This document shows, in pieces, positions 9,299 through 21,392 of a stretch of DNA of 64,000 nucleotides. The stretch is from Hymenobacter lucidus. GTDB taxonomy: Bacteria; Bacteroidota; Bacteroidia; Cytophagales; Hymenobacteraceae. The translations under genes were made by a program, and so were the position numbers. The stretch lies in NCBI RefSeq assembly GCF_020447265.1, contig NZ_JAJADR010000001.1, positions 744,001 through 808,000 on the forward strand, in the 5' to 3' direction. The notes beneath the pieces are model-generated. The model was not told the DNA's origin, made no database searches, and saw nothing but the letters and a program-made list of their open reading frames with translations. Every line of letters begins with the position of its first letter. Within the stretch, counting starts at the first letter, position 1.

Positions 9299-10678
9299 TT
9301 ACTTCACTACCAGCTGCTGCGTGTAGTAGGCCGCTCCGGTTTGGGCCTGCACCGTGTAAAGGCCGGGGGTGAGGCCGGCCACGTTCAGCTGCAAATCGGT
9401 CTGTCCGGTGGCGAAGCGGGTGGCGTAGGCTACGCGTCCCAGAGCATCAACCACCGTAGCTTGTACTGGGGCGGCCGAGGCCGTAGGGAGCCGCAGCGTT
9501 ACGGTGCCCTGGGCCGGGTTGGGCCAGAGGCTCAGGCGGGCGCTGCTACCAGCCTTCGTCGAGTTGGGGGTATAAGCCCGGTTTTCGAGCACGTACAGCC
9601 CGTCGTTGTTGCCGTTGCTGGTCGAGATGAACACCCGCCCCTGCGGCGACACGCAGATGGCCCGGAGCCGGCCGATGTTCGTTACGTAAGTGTTTTCGGT
9701 GCTGATAGCCTCGCCCGCGGCATTCAGGGGCAAATGCACCAGCCGAGTACCTTTCAGAGCCATCATTAGCAGGCTGTTGTTCCACTCCGGAATGGCTGGG
9801 TGATTGTAATAGGTAATGCCGGCGGTGGCAATAGTTGGCGTCCAGACGCGCAGGGGCTCCCGCACGTTGTTGGCGGTGCAGAAGGTTTGTTCGGAGGGCA
9901 GGTTGCAGAAGCCTTCCACATTGGGCCAGCCGTAGTTGCGGCCCGGCTCAATCAGGTTCACCTCGTCGTCGTTGTTGGGGCCGTGCTCCGAGCTGTAGAT
10001 TTTGCCGCTGGGTGCCTGCACCAGCCCCTGCGGATTGCGGTGGCCCAGGGTATACACCAGGCTGCCGGGCGTGGGGTTGTTGGCCGGAACGGTGCCGTCC
10101 AGGTTCAGGCGCAGAATCTTGCCGTTGAGGGAGCCTGCATTCTGGGCTTCGGGTTGCAGCTGGGCATCCCCGGTAGTCATGAGCAGCGTCCGGTCCGGCA
10201 GAATCAGCAGGCGCGAGCCGCTGTGCGTGGTAGTAGCCGTGATATTGCCCAGGAGAGTGAGCGGACTGGTAAGCGTATTGGCCGTGGCGGAGTAGGTGTA
10301 GCGCACCAGCTTCTCCTTCAAATCACCCCCGGCAGTATAGTTATACACGATGTAGACGTAGGGGTTGGTGGCAAAATCGGGGTGCAGGGCCATGCCCAGC
10401 AGGCCGCTTTCCCCGGTTTGGGTTACGTCGGCCACCGTAAGCAAAGGCAGCACCTGGCCCGTTGCCGGATTGACGCGGCTAATGCGCCCGCCCCGCTCCG
10501 TCATCCAGATATAATTGTCGGGGCCCCACACCAGCTCCCAGGGTATGGACAGATTGGTGGCCAGCGGCGTCATCGAAACCGTGGTGGCGCCCACCTGGAA
10601 AGTAGTGGTCTGGGCCTGGGCAGTACTGCCGCCCGCAACCAGCGCGGCCAATAGCGTAGCAGAGAAAAAACGTTTCAT
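9299..10678 (-). CDS. Secreted PQQ-type glucose/sorbosone dehydrogenase-like protein with T9SS domain
   Basis: About 459 residues from the ATG at 10678; a TTG two codons upstream is less likely because MKRFFSATLLAALVAGG is a typical signal-peptide start. Residues ~30-370 form a six-bladed propeller of the soluble aldose sugar dehydrogenase (YliI/GDH) family, with characteristic stretches IPWELVWGPD, ESGLLGMALHPDF, HSGSRLLI, GHRNPQGL, SSEHGPNNDDEVN and GRNYGWP. The C-terminal ~75 residues (LWPNPAQGTVTLRL...GLYTVQ) are a type A T9SS sorting domain. It probably oxidises sugars with PQQ outside the cell. PQQ dependence is a family property; no PQQ synthesis genes lie in the window. Confidence 0.87.
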   Translation of the reverse strand: MKRFFSATLLAALVAGGSTAQAQTTTFQVGATTVSMTPLATNLSIPWELVWGPDNYIWMTERGGRISRVNPATGQVLPLLTVADVTQTGESGLLGMALHPDFATNPYVYIVYNYTAGGDLKEKLVRYTYSATANTLTSPLTLLGNITATTTHSGSRLLILPDRTLLMTTGDAQLQPEAQNAGSLNGKILRLNLDGTVPANNPTPGSLVYTLGHRNPQGLVQAPSGKIYSSEHGPNNDDEVNLIEPGRNYGWPNVEGFCNLPSEQTFCTANNVREPLRVWTPTIATAGITYYNHPAIPEWNNSLLMMALKGTRLVHLPLNAAGEAISTENTYVTNIGRLRAICVSPQGRVFISTSNGNNDGLYVLENRAYTPNSTKAGSSARLSLWPNPAQGTVTLRLPTASAAPVQATVVDALGRVAYATRFATGQTDLQLNVAGLTPGLYTVQAQTGAAYYTQQLVVK

Positions 10679-10837
10679 CGGCAACTAATTGAGAGTGAAG
10701 AATAGACGTAAGTATATACTAACGGAATAGAGCCGGAGAAGGATTAGCTTGCGTGTGACCCGGGAGCCGGTAGATTTGCAGTTGACCCGAATTGGCTTCG
10801 GGACCAGTAAATCAAGGCTTAACCCGCCCGCCCGCAT

Positions 10838-11302
10838 ATGACTTTCGTCGAGCACCAGCACCCGCAGCGCTTCACCATCAGCACCGACCCGGCCCGCCTC
10901 GACGTGGCCGCTATTCACCGCTACCTGGCTCAGGAGTCGTACTGGGCCGCGAATATTCCGCTGGCTACCGTGGAGCGGGCTATTGCTCATTCGCTCAACT
11001 TCGGCCTCTATGCTCCCGATGGCCGCCTGGCCGGCTTTGCCCGCGTCGTGACGGACTATGCCACCTTTGCCTGGCTCTGCGACGTATTCGTGCTAGCAGA
11101 GTTCCGGGGCCAGGGCTTGTCGAAGTGGCTGATGAGTAGCGTGTGGGCGCACCCGGAGCTGCAGGGCCTGCGCCGCAAAATGCTGGCTACGCTCGATGCG
11201 CACGGCCTGTATACCCAGTTTGGTTTCGGGCCGCTGCCCACGCCCGAGCGTTTCCTGGAAATTCGCAACCCCAATCCGTACGGCGCGCCCACGGCCAATT
11301 AG
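10838..11302 (+). CDS. GNAT-family N-acetyltransferase
   Basis: 154 residues. The acetyl-CoA-binding signature of the GNAT fold is visible as DVFVLAEFRGQGLSKWLM (about residues 82-99, Q/RxxGxG/A type), preceded by the beta strands GLYAPDGRLAGFARVVTDYATFAWLCDV and followed by TLDAHGLYTQFGF. The substrate cannot be told from sequence; small-molecule or N-terminal acetylation are both possible. Downstream, 65 bp away on the same strand, is an HD-domain hydrolase, which may be cotranscribed. Confidence 0.85.
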   Translation: MTFVEHQHPQRFTISTDPARLDVAAIHRYLAQESYWAANIPLATVERAIAHSLNFGLYAPDGRLAGFARVVTDYATFAWLCDVFVLAEFRGQGLSKWLMSSVWAHPELQGLRRKMLATLDAHGLYTQFGFGPLPTPERFLEIRNPNPYGAPTAN

Positions 11303-11367
11303 CGCCCTGCTACATCTATTCCGCTACTGATATCGTTCGTAAAGCCTACCCTATTTCTACCAAACCT

Positions 11368-12018
11368 ATGACTCCGACTACTCTGGAAGCCCGCTGGCAG
11401 CAGCTTACCGCTAAGCTCGGCGTAGCTGATGCCCTGCGCACGGCCACGTTCCGCCAGCTCACGGCCGCCTACGAGGGCTCGGGGCGGCACTACCACAGCC
11501 TGGCCCACATTCGCACCCTGCTCGAAACCGTGGAACAGCACCAGGCGCAGGTGCAGGAGCTGCCGTTGGTGCAGCTGGCCGTCTGGTTTCATGATGCGGT
11601 ATACAACCCCATGCGCGACGACAACGAAGCCCGCAGTGCCACTCTGGCCCAGGAGTTTATGGCCAAAACCAGCTTGACGCCCGCCCAGCGCCAACGGGTG
11701 GCGTTCCTCATTGAGCGCACCAAAGACCATACCCAGCCTCAGCCCGCCGCCGATACCGACCTACACCTTTTTCTCGACGCCGACCTGCAGATACTGGGTG
11801 CGCCCGAGGCCGACTACTGGCAGTACGCGCGGCAGGTGCGGCAGGAATACCGCCTCGTGCCGGATATTCTCTACCGGCGGGGGCGGCGGCAGGTGCTCGA
11901 AAAGCTGCTGAACTCCCCGGTGCTCTACCAGACGCCCGAGTTTCGGCAGAAGCTGGATGCCGCCGCCCGCCGCAACCTGCAGGCCGAGCTGCGGCAGTGG
12001 GAAAAAGGCGGGCTGTAG
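11368..12018 (+). CDS. HD-superfamily predicted metal-dependent phosphohydrolase
   Basis: About 216 residues from the ATG at 11368; the frame is open much further upstream, but that overlaps the acetyltransferase gene and is not protein-like. Metal ligands of the HD fold are visible: His in RHYHSLAHI (near residues 37-45) and the HD dyad in WFHDAVYNP (near residue 73), with DLHLFLDADLQILG supplying a later Asp. This arrangement matches the stand-alone bacterial HD proteins of COG4339, which have no established substrate. A nucleotide or phosphoester substrate is inferred from the superfamily. Confidence 0.8.
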   Translation: MTPTTLEARWQQLTAKLGVADALRTATFRQLTAAYEGSGRHYHSLAHIRTLLETVEQHQAQVQELPLVQLAVWFHDAVYNPMRDDNEARSATLAQEFMAKTSLTPAQRQRVAFLIERTKDHTQPQPAADTDLHLFLDADLQILGAPEADYWQYARQVRQEYRLVPDILYRRGRRQVLEKLLNSPVLYQTPEFRQKLDAAARRNLQAELRQWEKGGL

Positions 12019-12123
12019 GCCCAGGTTTAGATTCGGCGGGACTGTTGCAACGTGGCTTGGCGCGGTAGTGTCCTTGCCGGAGGCTTGCGTATTTTGCGGG
12101 CTCCACTCGTTTTTTCGCTGCCC

Positions 12124-14586
<2,463 letters not shown>

Positions 14587-14601
14587 ACTCCCAGGAAAAA
14601 C

Positions 14602-14635
14602 AAAAAGCCCGGTTCCGTAAGGAATCGGGCTTTTT
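14602..14635. terminator. Intrinsic terminator after the S9 peptidase
   Basis: AAAAAGCCCG...CGGGCTTTTT hairpin with a GTAA loop and a T run, 16 bp after the stop codon. Confidence 0.85.
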
Positions 14636-14842
14636 CATGCCTAAACGCGCCGTGTTGCCCAGCTGAATTGGCGGTAGGATAAGGCAGGTGTTTGCTCGTT
14701 GGTGCGTAGCGGTCTGGGCAGAATAGCTGGGGGCCACGGTTAAAATAATATAATAACATTTCAATATTTACATTGGTGTTTCCACGAAGTCTTCTCTTCT
14801 TTGTCGTTCCTCCTTTCTCTATCCTTTTCTCCTTTCCTGTTT

Positions 14843-15748
14843 ATGAGCGTGTATTACAAACCTTCCGGGCGAATAACCGTCGGCGGTATTCTGGGCTTTG
14901 TGGTGGTGGGCCTGGTGGCGGCCGTTGTGCTGGCTTTTGCCTACGTGTATGCCACCTGGTACATTCCCTTCATCTACATCAACGTGCTGCTCACGCTGGG
15001 CTTCGGCGCCGTACTGGGCTATGTGCTCAACCGGATGACGACCGTGGGCAAGCTGCGCAACCCGGCCCTGGTGGGCTGGCTGGCCCTTGCCATAGGCTTG
15101 TGGGCGTGGTACGTTCAGTGGGCTGTGTACCTGACGCTGCTCAACGGCGCCGGGGAAACCGAGTATGCCGGCCGCCGGTTTTCCATCACCCACACTTCCT
15201 TCGAACTCGATACGTTTCTGGGCATTATTGCCCGGCCCGACCTCGTGCTGAGTATGCTGCCCCGCATTGCCGAAGACGGCATGTGGAGCATCTTCACGGT
15301 AAAGGTCAGCGGGTTTGTGCTGTACTTAGTCTGGTTTGCCGAGCTGGTTATTCTGCTGGCTTTTCCCTGGATTGTGTCCCACTCCGAGGCTGGCGCGCCC
15401 TTCTCGGAGCGGGCCGGACAGTGGGCCGAAAAGCTCACCTTTCCGCAGCCCGCCGCCGCCTTCCCCGATACCGAAGCAACCAAGGCCGCCCTCGAAGCGG
15501 CCCGCTGGGACCATCTACAGCCCCTGACCGGCGAGGAAACGACCAACCCCTACGGCCGCCTCATCCTGCACACCGCCCCCAACGACGAAGACTGCTGCTA
15601 TCTGTCGCTCGAAAACGTGACCATCGAAGTTGACGACAAAGGCAAATCCAGCGAGAAAACGGTTGATGTGCTGCAATACCTGCAGGTGTCGCCCCAAGTC
15701 TGCCGCGACCTGCACGCCCGTTTCGGTGCCGCCGCCGTGCCGGCGTAA
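14843..15748 (+). CDS. Uncharacterised integral membrane protein
   Basis: 301 residues from the ATG at 14843; the frame extends upstream, but MSVYYKPSG gives a natural cytoplasmic N-terminus before the first helix. Four or five hydrophobic segments are visible in the first ~190 residues (for example GILGFVVVGLVAAVVLAFAY, near 12-31), then a soluble C-terminal region of about 120 residues rich in charged residues. I do not recognise a family. The protein lies alone between two hairpin terminators, so the neighbours give no functional hint. Confidence 0.7.
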   Translation: MSVYYKPSGRITVGGILGFVVVGLVAAVVLAFAYVYATWYIPFIYINVLLTLGFGAVLGYVLNRMTTVGKLRNPALVGWLALAIGLWAWYVQWAVYLTLLNGAGETEYAGRRFSITHTSFELDTFLGIIARPDLVLSMLPRIAEDGMWSIFTVKVSGFVLYLVWFAELVILLAFPWIVSHSEAGAPFSERAGQWAEKLTFPQPAAAFPDTEATKAALEAARWDHLQPLTGEETTNPYGRLILHTAPNDEDCCYLSLENVTIEVDDKGKSSEKTVDVLQYLQVSPQVCRDLHARFGAAAVPA

Positions 15749-15770
15749 GGTTCTACACTTACTGAAGTCC

Positions 15771-15808
15771 AAAAAGAAAGCCTGCTACTACTAGCAGGCT
15801 TTCTTTTT
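15771..15808. terminator. Bidirectional intrinsic terminator
   Basis: Perfect 17-bp inverted repeat (15771-15787 with 15792-15808) with a 4-nt loop, an A-rich left flank and a T5 right flank, between the convergent membrane-protein gene and the XRE regulator. Confidence 0.88.
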
Positions 15809-15819
15809 GAGATTCATTC

Positions 15820-15851
15820 ACTCACTCACTCACTCACTCACTCACTCACTC
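15820..15851. repeat. Tetranucleotide microsatellite (ACTC)8
   Basis: Eight uninterrupted ACTC units, preceded by two degenerate ATTC units. On the minus strand the repeat (GTGA)n supplies the last codons and the stop codon of the XRE regulator; most of the array lies beyond that stop. Confidence 0.9.
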
Positions 15852-16075
15852 ACGGGTGAGAGGTCGGCAGGGTCGGGGCGGTGTTCGAGCAGGTCGCCGG
15901 GCTGGCACTCCAGCACCTGGCAAATGGCGGCCAGCGTGCTGAACCGTACGGCTTTGGCTTTGCCGCTTTTCAGAATCGAGAGGTTGGCCAGCGTGATGTT
16001 GACGGCGGCGGCCAGGGTGCTGAGCGACATTTTGCGCCGGGCCAGCATCACGTCCAGGTTTACGATAATCGGCAT
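15842..16075 (-). CDS. Small XRE-family (YozG-like) transcriptional regulator
   Basis: 77 residues, nearly all one helix-turn-helix of the Cro/C1 type: VMLARRKMSLSTLAAAVNITLANLSILKSGKAKAVRFSTLAAICQVLECQPGDLLEH. This short form lacks a ligand domain and is usually encoded beside DUF2975 membrane proteins, exactly as here: the DUF2975 gene ends 1 bp upstream, so the two are almost certainly cotranscribed and translationally coupled. It probably regulates its own operon. The stop codon is created by the (GTGA)n microsatellite at the 3' end. Confidence 0.88.
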   Translation of the reverse strand: MPIIVNLDVMLARRKMSLSTLAAAVNITLANLSILKSGKAKAVRFSTLAAICQVLECQPGDLLEHRPDPADLSPVSE

Positions 16076-16076
16076 A

Positions 16077-16775
16077 TCAAACGGTCAGTTCGGCTTCCTG
16101 CGCCATGATGACGCCTCGTTTGTACACGGCCGCAATGACCAGCAAAACTAAGCCGAATTTCCAGGCCCCGATTTCCGGCCCCACATCCAGTAGCACGTAC
16201 TGGGCCATGCTACCATTGTGGCCCGGCATCGGCACGGGCGGTACCAGTCTGGCCAGAAGTATCCGGGCCAGATACTGGTAGAGGTCAACTCCTATCATCA
16301 GCAGGCCCAGCCAGCGGATGCGCCGGGCATTCTTCTCCGTGAAGGGTGACTCAATCTGCATCTCATTCAGGATCCGGTATAGCAGCATGCCTGTGAGCAT
16401 CGAGTACACCATTAGCGGCAGCGAGTCGCGCCCCGCAGCTGTGGAGTTTATTACGCCCAACAACTCTAGTATAAGCTTTTTGACCCGGTTCTGCTCTATG
16501 TATTTCAACCTTATTCGCTCACTAAGTGACACTAGCCGGTAAGCATTTGGCTGCTTGCTGACCATCAGTGAGTCGCGGCCTGGCTTGCCGAGCTGCCCTT
16601 GCTGCGGGGCCTGTACCTGCAGCGTTACGGAAGCCGTGCTGTAGCCGCTGCGCAGCGTCGAGAAGCTAAAGCTCAGGTAAAGGATGATGCCCAAAGCCGA
16701 AAGGGTGTACTGGGCCGCCGCCAGCCACCGAACCAGGCGCAGGAAGGGCGGAAGAGAAGTATAGGTAGAAGGCAT
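16077..16775 (-). CDS. DUF2975 family membrane protein
   Basis: 232 residues with four hydrophobic segments: near the N-terminus (WLAAAQYTLSALGIILYLSF), in the middle (LPLMVYSMLTGMLLYRIL; WLGLLMIGVDLYQYLARILL) and near the C-terminus (GAWKFGLVLLVIAAVYKRG), plus the conserved-looking end GVIMAQEAELTV. The pairing with a YozG-like XRE regulator directly downstream is the typical context of DUF2975. The function is not known for the family; a membrane sensor or partner of the regulator is an inference. It is transcribed divergently from a GH1-like glycosidase. Confidence 0.8.
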   Translation of the reverse strand: MPSTYTSLPPFLRLVRWLAAAQYTLSALGIILYLSFSFSTLRSGYSTASVTLQVQAPQQGQLGKPGRDSLMVSKQPNAYRLVSLSERIRLKYIEQNRVKKLILELLGVINSTAAGRDSLPLMVYSMLTGMLLYRILNEMQIESPFTEKNARRIRWLGLLMIGVDLYQYLARILLARLVPPVPMPGHNGSMAQYVLLDVGPEIGAWKFGLVLLVIAAVYKRGVIMAQEAELTV

Positions 16776-16996
16776 AAAGGATTGATTAGAGGTTGCTCAA
16801 AAAAAGAAATATTATTATTGATAAACAATAAATAATAGCCGATTTGCAGAAATAAACTATCGATAAGCACTGATATGAGAGTTGGCGTAAACAAGACTGC
16901 TTGGGCCGCTTCATCCAACCTCCATCCGCTGTTTGTTGCTTGCTTGCGTAAAAACTTCCCGCTGCTTAGCTCCCTGCCAATCCTAAACGCCCGCCT

Positions 16997-18202
16997 ATGC
17001 CCGCCAATAAATTCATGTTTGCCACCGGCATCGAGAATAGCTACCCCACCATTCTGCTGCCCAATGGCCAGGAAAAGCGCGTGGATGAACTGGAAAAGGC
17101 CAAGCACTACGAAAACTGGCGGCGCGACTTCGAATTGGTGCAGGAAATGGGCATCGAGTTTCTGCGCTACGGCCCACCTTACTACAAAACCCACCTCGGC
17201 CCCGACCAATACGACTGGGAATTCACCGACCTGACTTTCGGGGCCCTGCGCGAGATGAACATTACGCCCATCGTGGATTTGTGCCACTTCGGAGTGCCCG
17301 ACTGGATTGGCAACTTCCAGAACCCCGATTTCCCGCGCCTGTTTGCCGACTATTGCCGCGCTTTTGCCCAGCGCTTTCCTTACATCCAGTTCTACACCCC
17401 CATCAACGAAATCTACATTGCGGCCTTTTTCTCGGCGCAGATGGGTTGGTGGAACGAACGCAAATCCTCGGACCGCGACTTTGTAACGACCCTCAAAAAC
17501 CTCTGCAAAGCCAACGTAATGGGCATGCAGGCTATTCTGGAAGTGCAGCCCGAGGCCACCTTCATCCAGAGTGAAAGCTCGGAATACTACCACCCCGAGT
17601 GCCCGGAGATGTTCGGGAAAGCCCAATTCCTGAACGAGAAGCGGTTTTTATCGCTCGACCTAACTTACGGCTACCCCGTTTCGGTCACGATGTATGAGTA
17701 CCTGCTCGACAACGGTATGACCCGCGACGAATACCACTGGTTTGGAAGTTCCGACATCAAGGCCCGCTGCATCATGGGCAACGACTACTACGAAACCAAT
17801 GAGCACCTCGTCAAACTCGACGGCAGCATCGTGCCCAGCGGCGACATTTTCGGCTACTACGTCGTCACCAAGCAATACTTCGACCGGTACCACCTGCCCG
17901 TGATGCACACCGAAACCAACATTCGGGAGCCGCTGGCCGTGAACTGGCTGTGGCGGCAGTGGGCCAACGCCCACCGGCTCAAGCAGGATGGCGTGCCGCT
18001 GGTGGGCTTCACCTGGTATTCTCTCATCGACCAGGTCGACTGGGATACGGCCCTGCGCGAAGACAACAACCGCGTCAATCCGTTGGGATTATACGACATG
18101 GAGCGCAACATTCGCCCCGTGGGCAAAGCCTACAAAAAGTTGATTTCGCAGTGGAAAGATGTACTGGAGAAAGAGAGCTACGGTATTCATCTGAATTACT
18201 AA
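16997..18202 (+). CDS. GH1-like (beta-glucosidase superfamily) glycoside hydrolase
   Basis: 401 residues, without a signal peptide, so cytoplasmic. The TIM-barrel features of family 1 are present: the acid/base motif as TPINEIY (near residues 134-140) and a candidate nucleophile Glu in MHTETNI (near 301-307). A substrate-pocket stretch VGFTWYSLIDQVDW follows, and the end PVGKAYKKLI is typical. At ~400 residues it is shorter than classical GH1 enzymes (~450) and the nucleophile context TETN differs from the usual TENG, so the substrate may be unusual. No transporter or sugar regulator adjoins it. A GC-rich hairpin 44 bp after the stop may end the transcript. Confidence 0.75.
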   Translation: MPANKFMFATGIENSYPTILLPNGQEKRVDELEKAKHYENWRRDFELVQEMGIEFLRYGPPYYKTHLGPDQYDWEFTDLTFGALREMNITPIVDLCHFGVPDWIGNFQNPDFPRLFADYCRAFAQRFPYIQFYTPINEIYIAAFFSAQMGWWNERKSSDRDFVTTLKNLCKANVMGMQAILEVQPEATFIQSESSEYYHPECPEMFGKAQFLNEKRFLSLDLTYGYPVSVTMYEYLLDNGMTRDEYHWFGSSDIKARCIMGNDYYETNEHLVKLDGSIVPSGDIFGYYVVTKQYFDRYHLPVMHTETNIREPLAVNWLWRQWANAHRLKQDGVPLVGFTWYSLIDQVDWDTALREDNNRVNPLGLYDMERNIRPVGKAYKKLISQWKDVLEKESYGIHLNY

Positions 18203-18245
18203 AAACAGCTTTAGTCCTCTCCAGACAAAGAAATAATCAAGGTTT

Positions 18246-18268
18246 AGCCGCCATACTAGCCGGCGGCT
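18246..18268 (+). terminator. Probable weak terminator after the GH1-like gene
   Basis: AGCCGCC (18246-18252) pairs with GGCGGCT (18262-18268), followed by a mixed T-rich stretch (TTGCTTTCT) rather than a clean T run. Confidence 0.45.
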
Positions 18269-18324
18269 TGCTTTCTGTTGAGAACCGCCGGTATATTCAC
18301 CCTCGCTACCTTCACCTTTTTAGT

Positions 18325-18367
18325 TAGCTTTGCGGCCCGCGCCCTGCGCATAGGCAGGTAGCGGGCC
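18325..18367 (+). promoter_or_regulatory. metK promoter -7 element and structured leader
   Basis: TAGCTTTG at 18325-18332 matches the Bacteroidota -7 consensus TAnnTTTG; no TTTG is found 19 bp upstream. Immediately after it, 18334-18340 (GGCCCGC) pairs with 18361-18367 (GCGGGCC), enclosing a second stem CCTGC/GCAGG. The metK ATG is 35 bp further on. It does not match any SAM riboswitch I know, so the hairpin's role is open. Confidence 0.45.
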
Positions 18368-18401
18368 TTATTCTCGACCCCAGTCGCTAGATCGAACTCT
18401 G

Positions 18402-19664
<1,263 letters not shown>

Positions 19665-19680
19665 CCGAAACTCTGAGTAA

Positions 19681-19724
19681 CAACAAAAAGCCCCGCCAGA
19701 TTCGTCTGGCGGGGCTTTTTGTTG
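19681..19724. terminator. Bidirectional terminator between metK and hpf
   Basis: A 20-bp uninterrupted stem (19681-19700 with 19705-19724) closed by a TTCG tetraloop and containing A5/T5 tracts, so it can function for both convergent genes. Confidence 0.93.
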
Positions 19725-19741
19725 CGGCTAATCCACGAGAA

Positions 19742-20041
19742 TTAGTGGCTGGTTACTTTCTCTTTGTGTTTGGTAATCTGGCGGCGCAGGCTCTCAGTAG
19801 CGGCATCGGCAGCAGCTTCGAAGGAGGCGGCATCTTCCTGACTGAAGAGGATGGTGCCCGGAATAAGCAATTTGATTTCGACGGTTTTGTTGTCAATGCC
19901 GTCTTTATTGTTGAGTTTCAGAATTACCTCACCTTCCGTAACACGGTCATAAAAGGTTTCGAGCTTGTCGAGGCGTTTCTGGATGAAATCGAGCAGTTTC
20001 TGGTCGGCGTCGAAGTGTACCGAATGCATCTGTACTTTCAT
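19742..20041 (-). CDS. hpf: Ribosome hibernation-promoting factor / RaiA family
   Basis: 99 residues, the short (single-domain) HPF/YfiA type. It binds the 30S decoding centre and stabilises inactive ribosomes. The family pattern is visible: MKVQMHSVHFDADQKLLDFIQKRLDKLETFYDRV, then alternating strands VILKLNNKDGIDNKTVEIKLLIPGTILFSQE and a C-terminal helix with SFEAAADAATESLRRQITKHKEK. It lies 39 bp downstream of a XerC/D-like gene in the same direction, with rpsU further upstream, a translation-linked arrangement that recurs in Bacteroidota. Confidence 0.93.
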   Translation of the reverse strand: MKVQMHSVHFDADQKLLDFIQKRLDKLETFYDRVTEGEVILKLNNKDGIDNKTVEIKLLIPGTILFSQEDAASFEAAADAATESLRRQITKHKEKVTSH

Positions 20042-20080
20042 CGGTCGTAGGGGTTTGGGGTAGAAAAAAAGGGAAACAAC

Positions 20081-20968
20081 TTAGGCCTTCGGATGGGCCT
20101 TCTCAAATACTGACTTGAGCTTATCAATCGATAAGTGCGTGTAGACCTGCGTTGCGGCCAGATTGGCGTGCCCAAGCAGCTCCTTAATAGCGTTCAGGTC
20201 AGCGCCTTTGCTGAGCAGATGGGTGGCAAAGGAGTGCCGCAGCACGTGCGGGTGCTGCTGGGAAGAGGCAGTCGTTATCTGGCTTAAATAGTGCTTCACG
20301 GTCCGATACACGAGCTTTTCATAGAGTGGCTCCAGCTTATCCGTAACGAGGAGGGGCCCGCGGGCGTTGTCGGCAGCACCAAATTGAACCTGCTTTTGCG
20401 CTATATAGCGCTCTAGCACTATAAGCAGGGTGGGGTTCAGCGGTACGATGCGCTGCTTGTTGCCTTTACCCGTCACGCGCACCGTTTTGCCGCTCAGGCT
20501 CAAGTCTTCGTGCTTGATACCGATGAGCTCGGAAAGCCGGATGCCAGTGCCGTAGAGCAGTTCCAGAATCAGTTGGTCGCGGGAGCCGACGAAGGTGAGC
20601 GGAAACTCGAAAGAGTTCAGCAAGCCGTTGAGCGAGTCTTCGGGCACGAAGTCGGGCAGCTTCTTGGCTACTTTCGGCGACTTGATGCGCAGCATCGGGT
20701 TTTTGCTGACCTCGCCGGTGCGCAGCAAAAACTTGTAGTAGGAGCGCAGGCAGGCAATCTTGCGGTTCACGGTGCGCGGGTCCAACTGCTGCTGCATCAG
20801 CGTCACTACCCAGGACCGAATCAGGGTGTGGTCGGCCTGCGCAGGGTTTTCCAGCTCGTAAGTGGCTTTCAGATAGTCCGTAAACTGCCGCAGGTCCGTT
20901 TGGTACGACAGCACGGTATGCGGGCTGTAGCGTCGTTCGAACCGCAGAAAATCAAAAAATAATTCCAT
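20081..20968 (-). CDS. XerC/XerD-like tyrosine recombinase
   Basis: 295 residues, full length. An N-terminal SAM-like core-binding domain (FLRFERRYSPHTVLSYQTDLRQF) is followed by the catalytic domain with all active residues visible: Arg in GTGIRLSEL (near 153), Lys in GKGNKQR, the HxxR box HVLRHSFATHLL, His in LLGHANLAATQ and nucleophile Tyr in QVYTHL. It probably resolves chromosome dimers at dif; the housekeeping context (hpf downstream, rpsU upstream) argues against an integrase of a mobile element. Whether it is XerC, XerD or a single Xer cannot be settled here. Confidence 0.9.
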   Translation of the reverse strand: MELFFDFLRFERRYSPHTVLSYQTDLRQFTDYLKATYELENPAQADHTLIRSWVVTLMQQQLDPRTVNRKIACLRSYYKFLLRTGEVSKNPMLRIKSPKVAKKLPDFVPEDSLNGLLNSFEFPLTFVGSRDQLILELLYGTGIRLSELIGIKHEDLSLSGKTVRVTGKGNKQRIVPLNPTLLIVLERYIAQKQVQFGAADNARGPLLVTDKLEPLYEKLVYRTVKHYLSQITTASSQQHPHVLRHSFATHLLSKGADLNAIKELLGHANLAATQVYTHLSIDKLKSVFEKAHPKA

Positions 20969-21036
20969 ACTACCGGGTGCCGTACCGCTAAGGCCGGATA
21001 CCCAATGTATGGAATTATCTTGGAAAGTACGAACGC

Positions 21037-21079
21037 GAAAAAACCGCCTGATTCGCTTCGAAAAGCAAATCAGGCGGTT
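21037..21079 (-). terminator. Terminator of rpsU
   Basis: 21043-21053 pairs perfectly with 21068-21078, with further pairing inside; on the minus strand the stem is followed by a run of at least six T (21037-21042). Confidence 0.85.
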
Positions 21080-21106
21080 AAATCGTAGCTAGCAGCTAAC
21101 TGCTTC

Positions 21107-21301
21107 CTAGTAGTTGTCGGTGGCGTACATCGTCTGCTTGTACACAGCCTTTTCCTTCTGCTTACGCTTGGTAACCGAAGGCTTCTGGAAGAAGGTGCGA
21201 CGACGCAGCTCTTTCAGAACGCCGGTGCGCTCAAACTTTTTCTTAAAACGCTTCAAGGCACGGTCAACAGACTCGTTATCCTTAATCTGGACGATGATCA
21301 T
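21107..21301 (-). CDS. rpsU: 30S ribosomal protein bS21
   Basis: 64 residues from the ATG at 21301 ([20 protein letters not shown]); the longer open frame upstream is not used because it crosses the promoter. The typical S21 body follows: [22 protein letters not shown] then a Lys/Arg-rich tail. Part of the 30S platform near the anti-Shine-Dalgarno sequence. It has its own promoter and terminator. Confidence 0.97.
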   Translation of the reverse strand: MIIVQIKDNESVDRALKRFKKKFERTGVLKELRRRTFFQKPSVTKRKQKEKAVYKQTMYATDNY

Positions 21302-21340
21302 ATGCTCAGTTGGAATGAAAAACTTCTTCTTTAGGGGTCG

Positions 21341-21372
21341 CAAAGATAACAGGCTCTTTCTTACTGTGCAAG
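21341..21372 (-). promoter_or_regulatory. Promoter of rpsU
   Basis: On the minus strand TATCTTTG (21341-21348) is an exact TAnnTTTG -7 box, with CTTGC (21368-21372) at the -33 position about 19-20 bp upstream. The expected start site is ~35 bp before the ATG. Confidence 0.6.
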
Positions 21373-21392
21373 CCCTTGTCAAGTTGCTTTGA

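Noticed and set aside
18203..18401. SAM riboswitch upstream of metK
   Set aside because: No match to the SAM-I, SAM-II or SAM/SAH cores I know; only simple nested hairpins are visible.
20081..20968. Integrase of a mobile element
   Set aside because: It sits between rpsU and hpf in a housekeeping context and there are no att-like repeats or cargo genes; a chromosomal Xer recombinase fits better.
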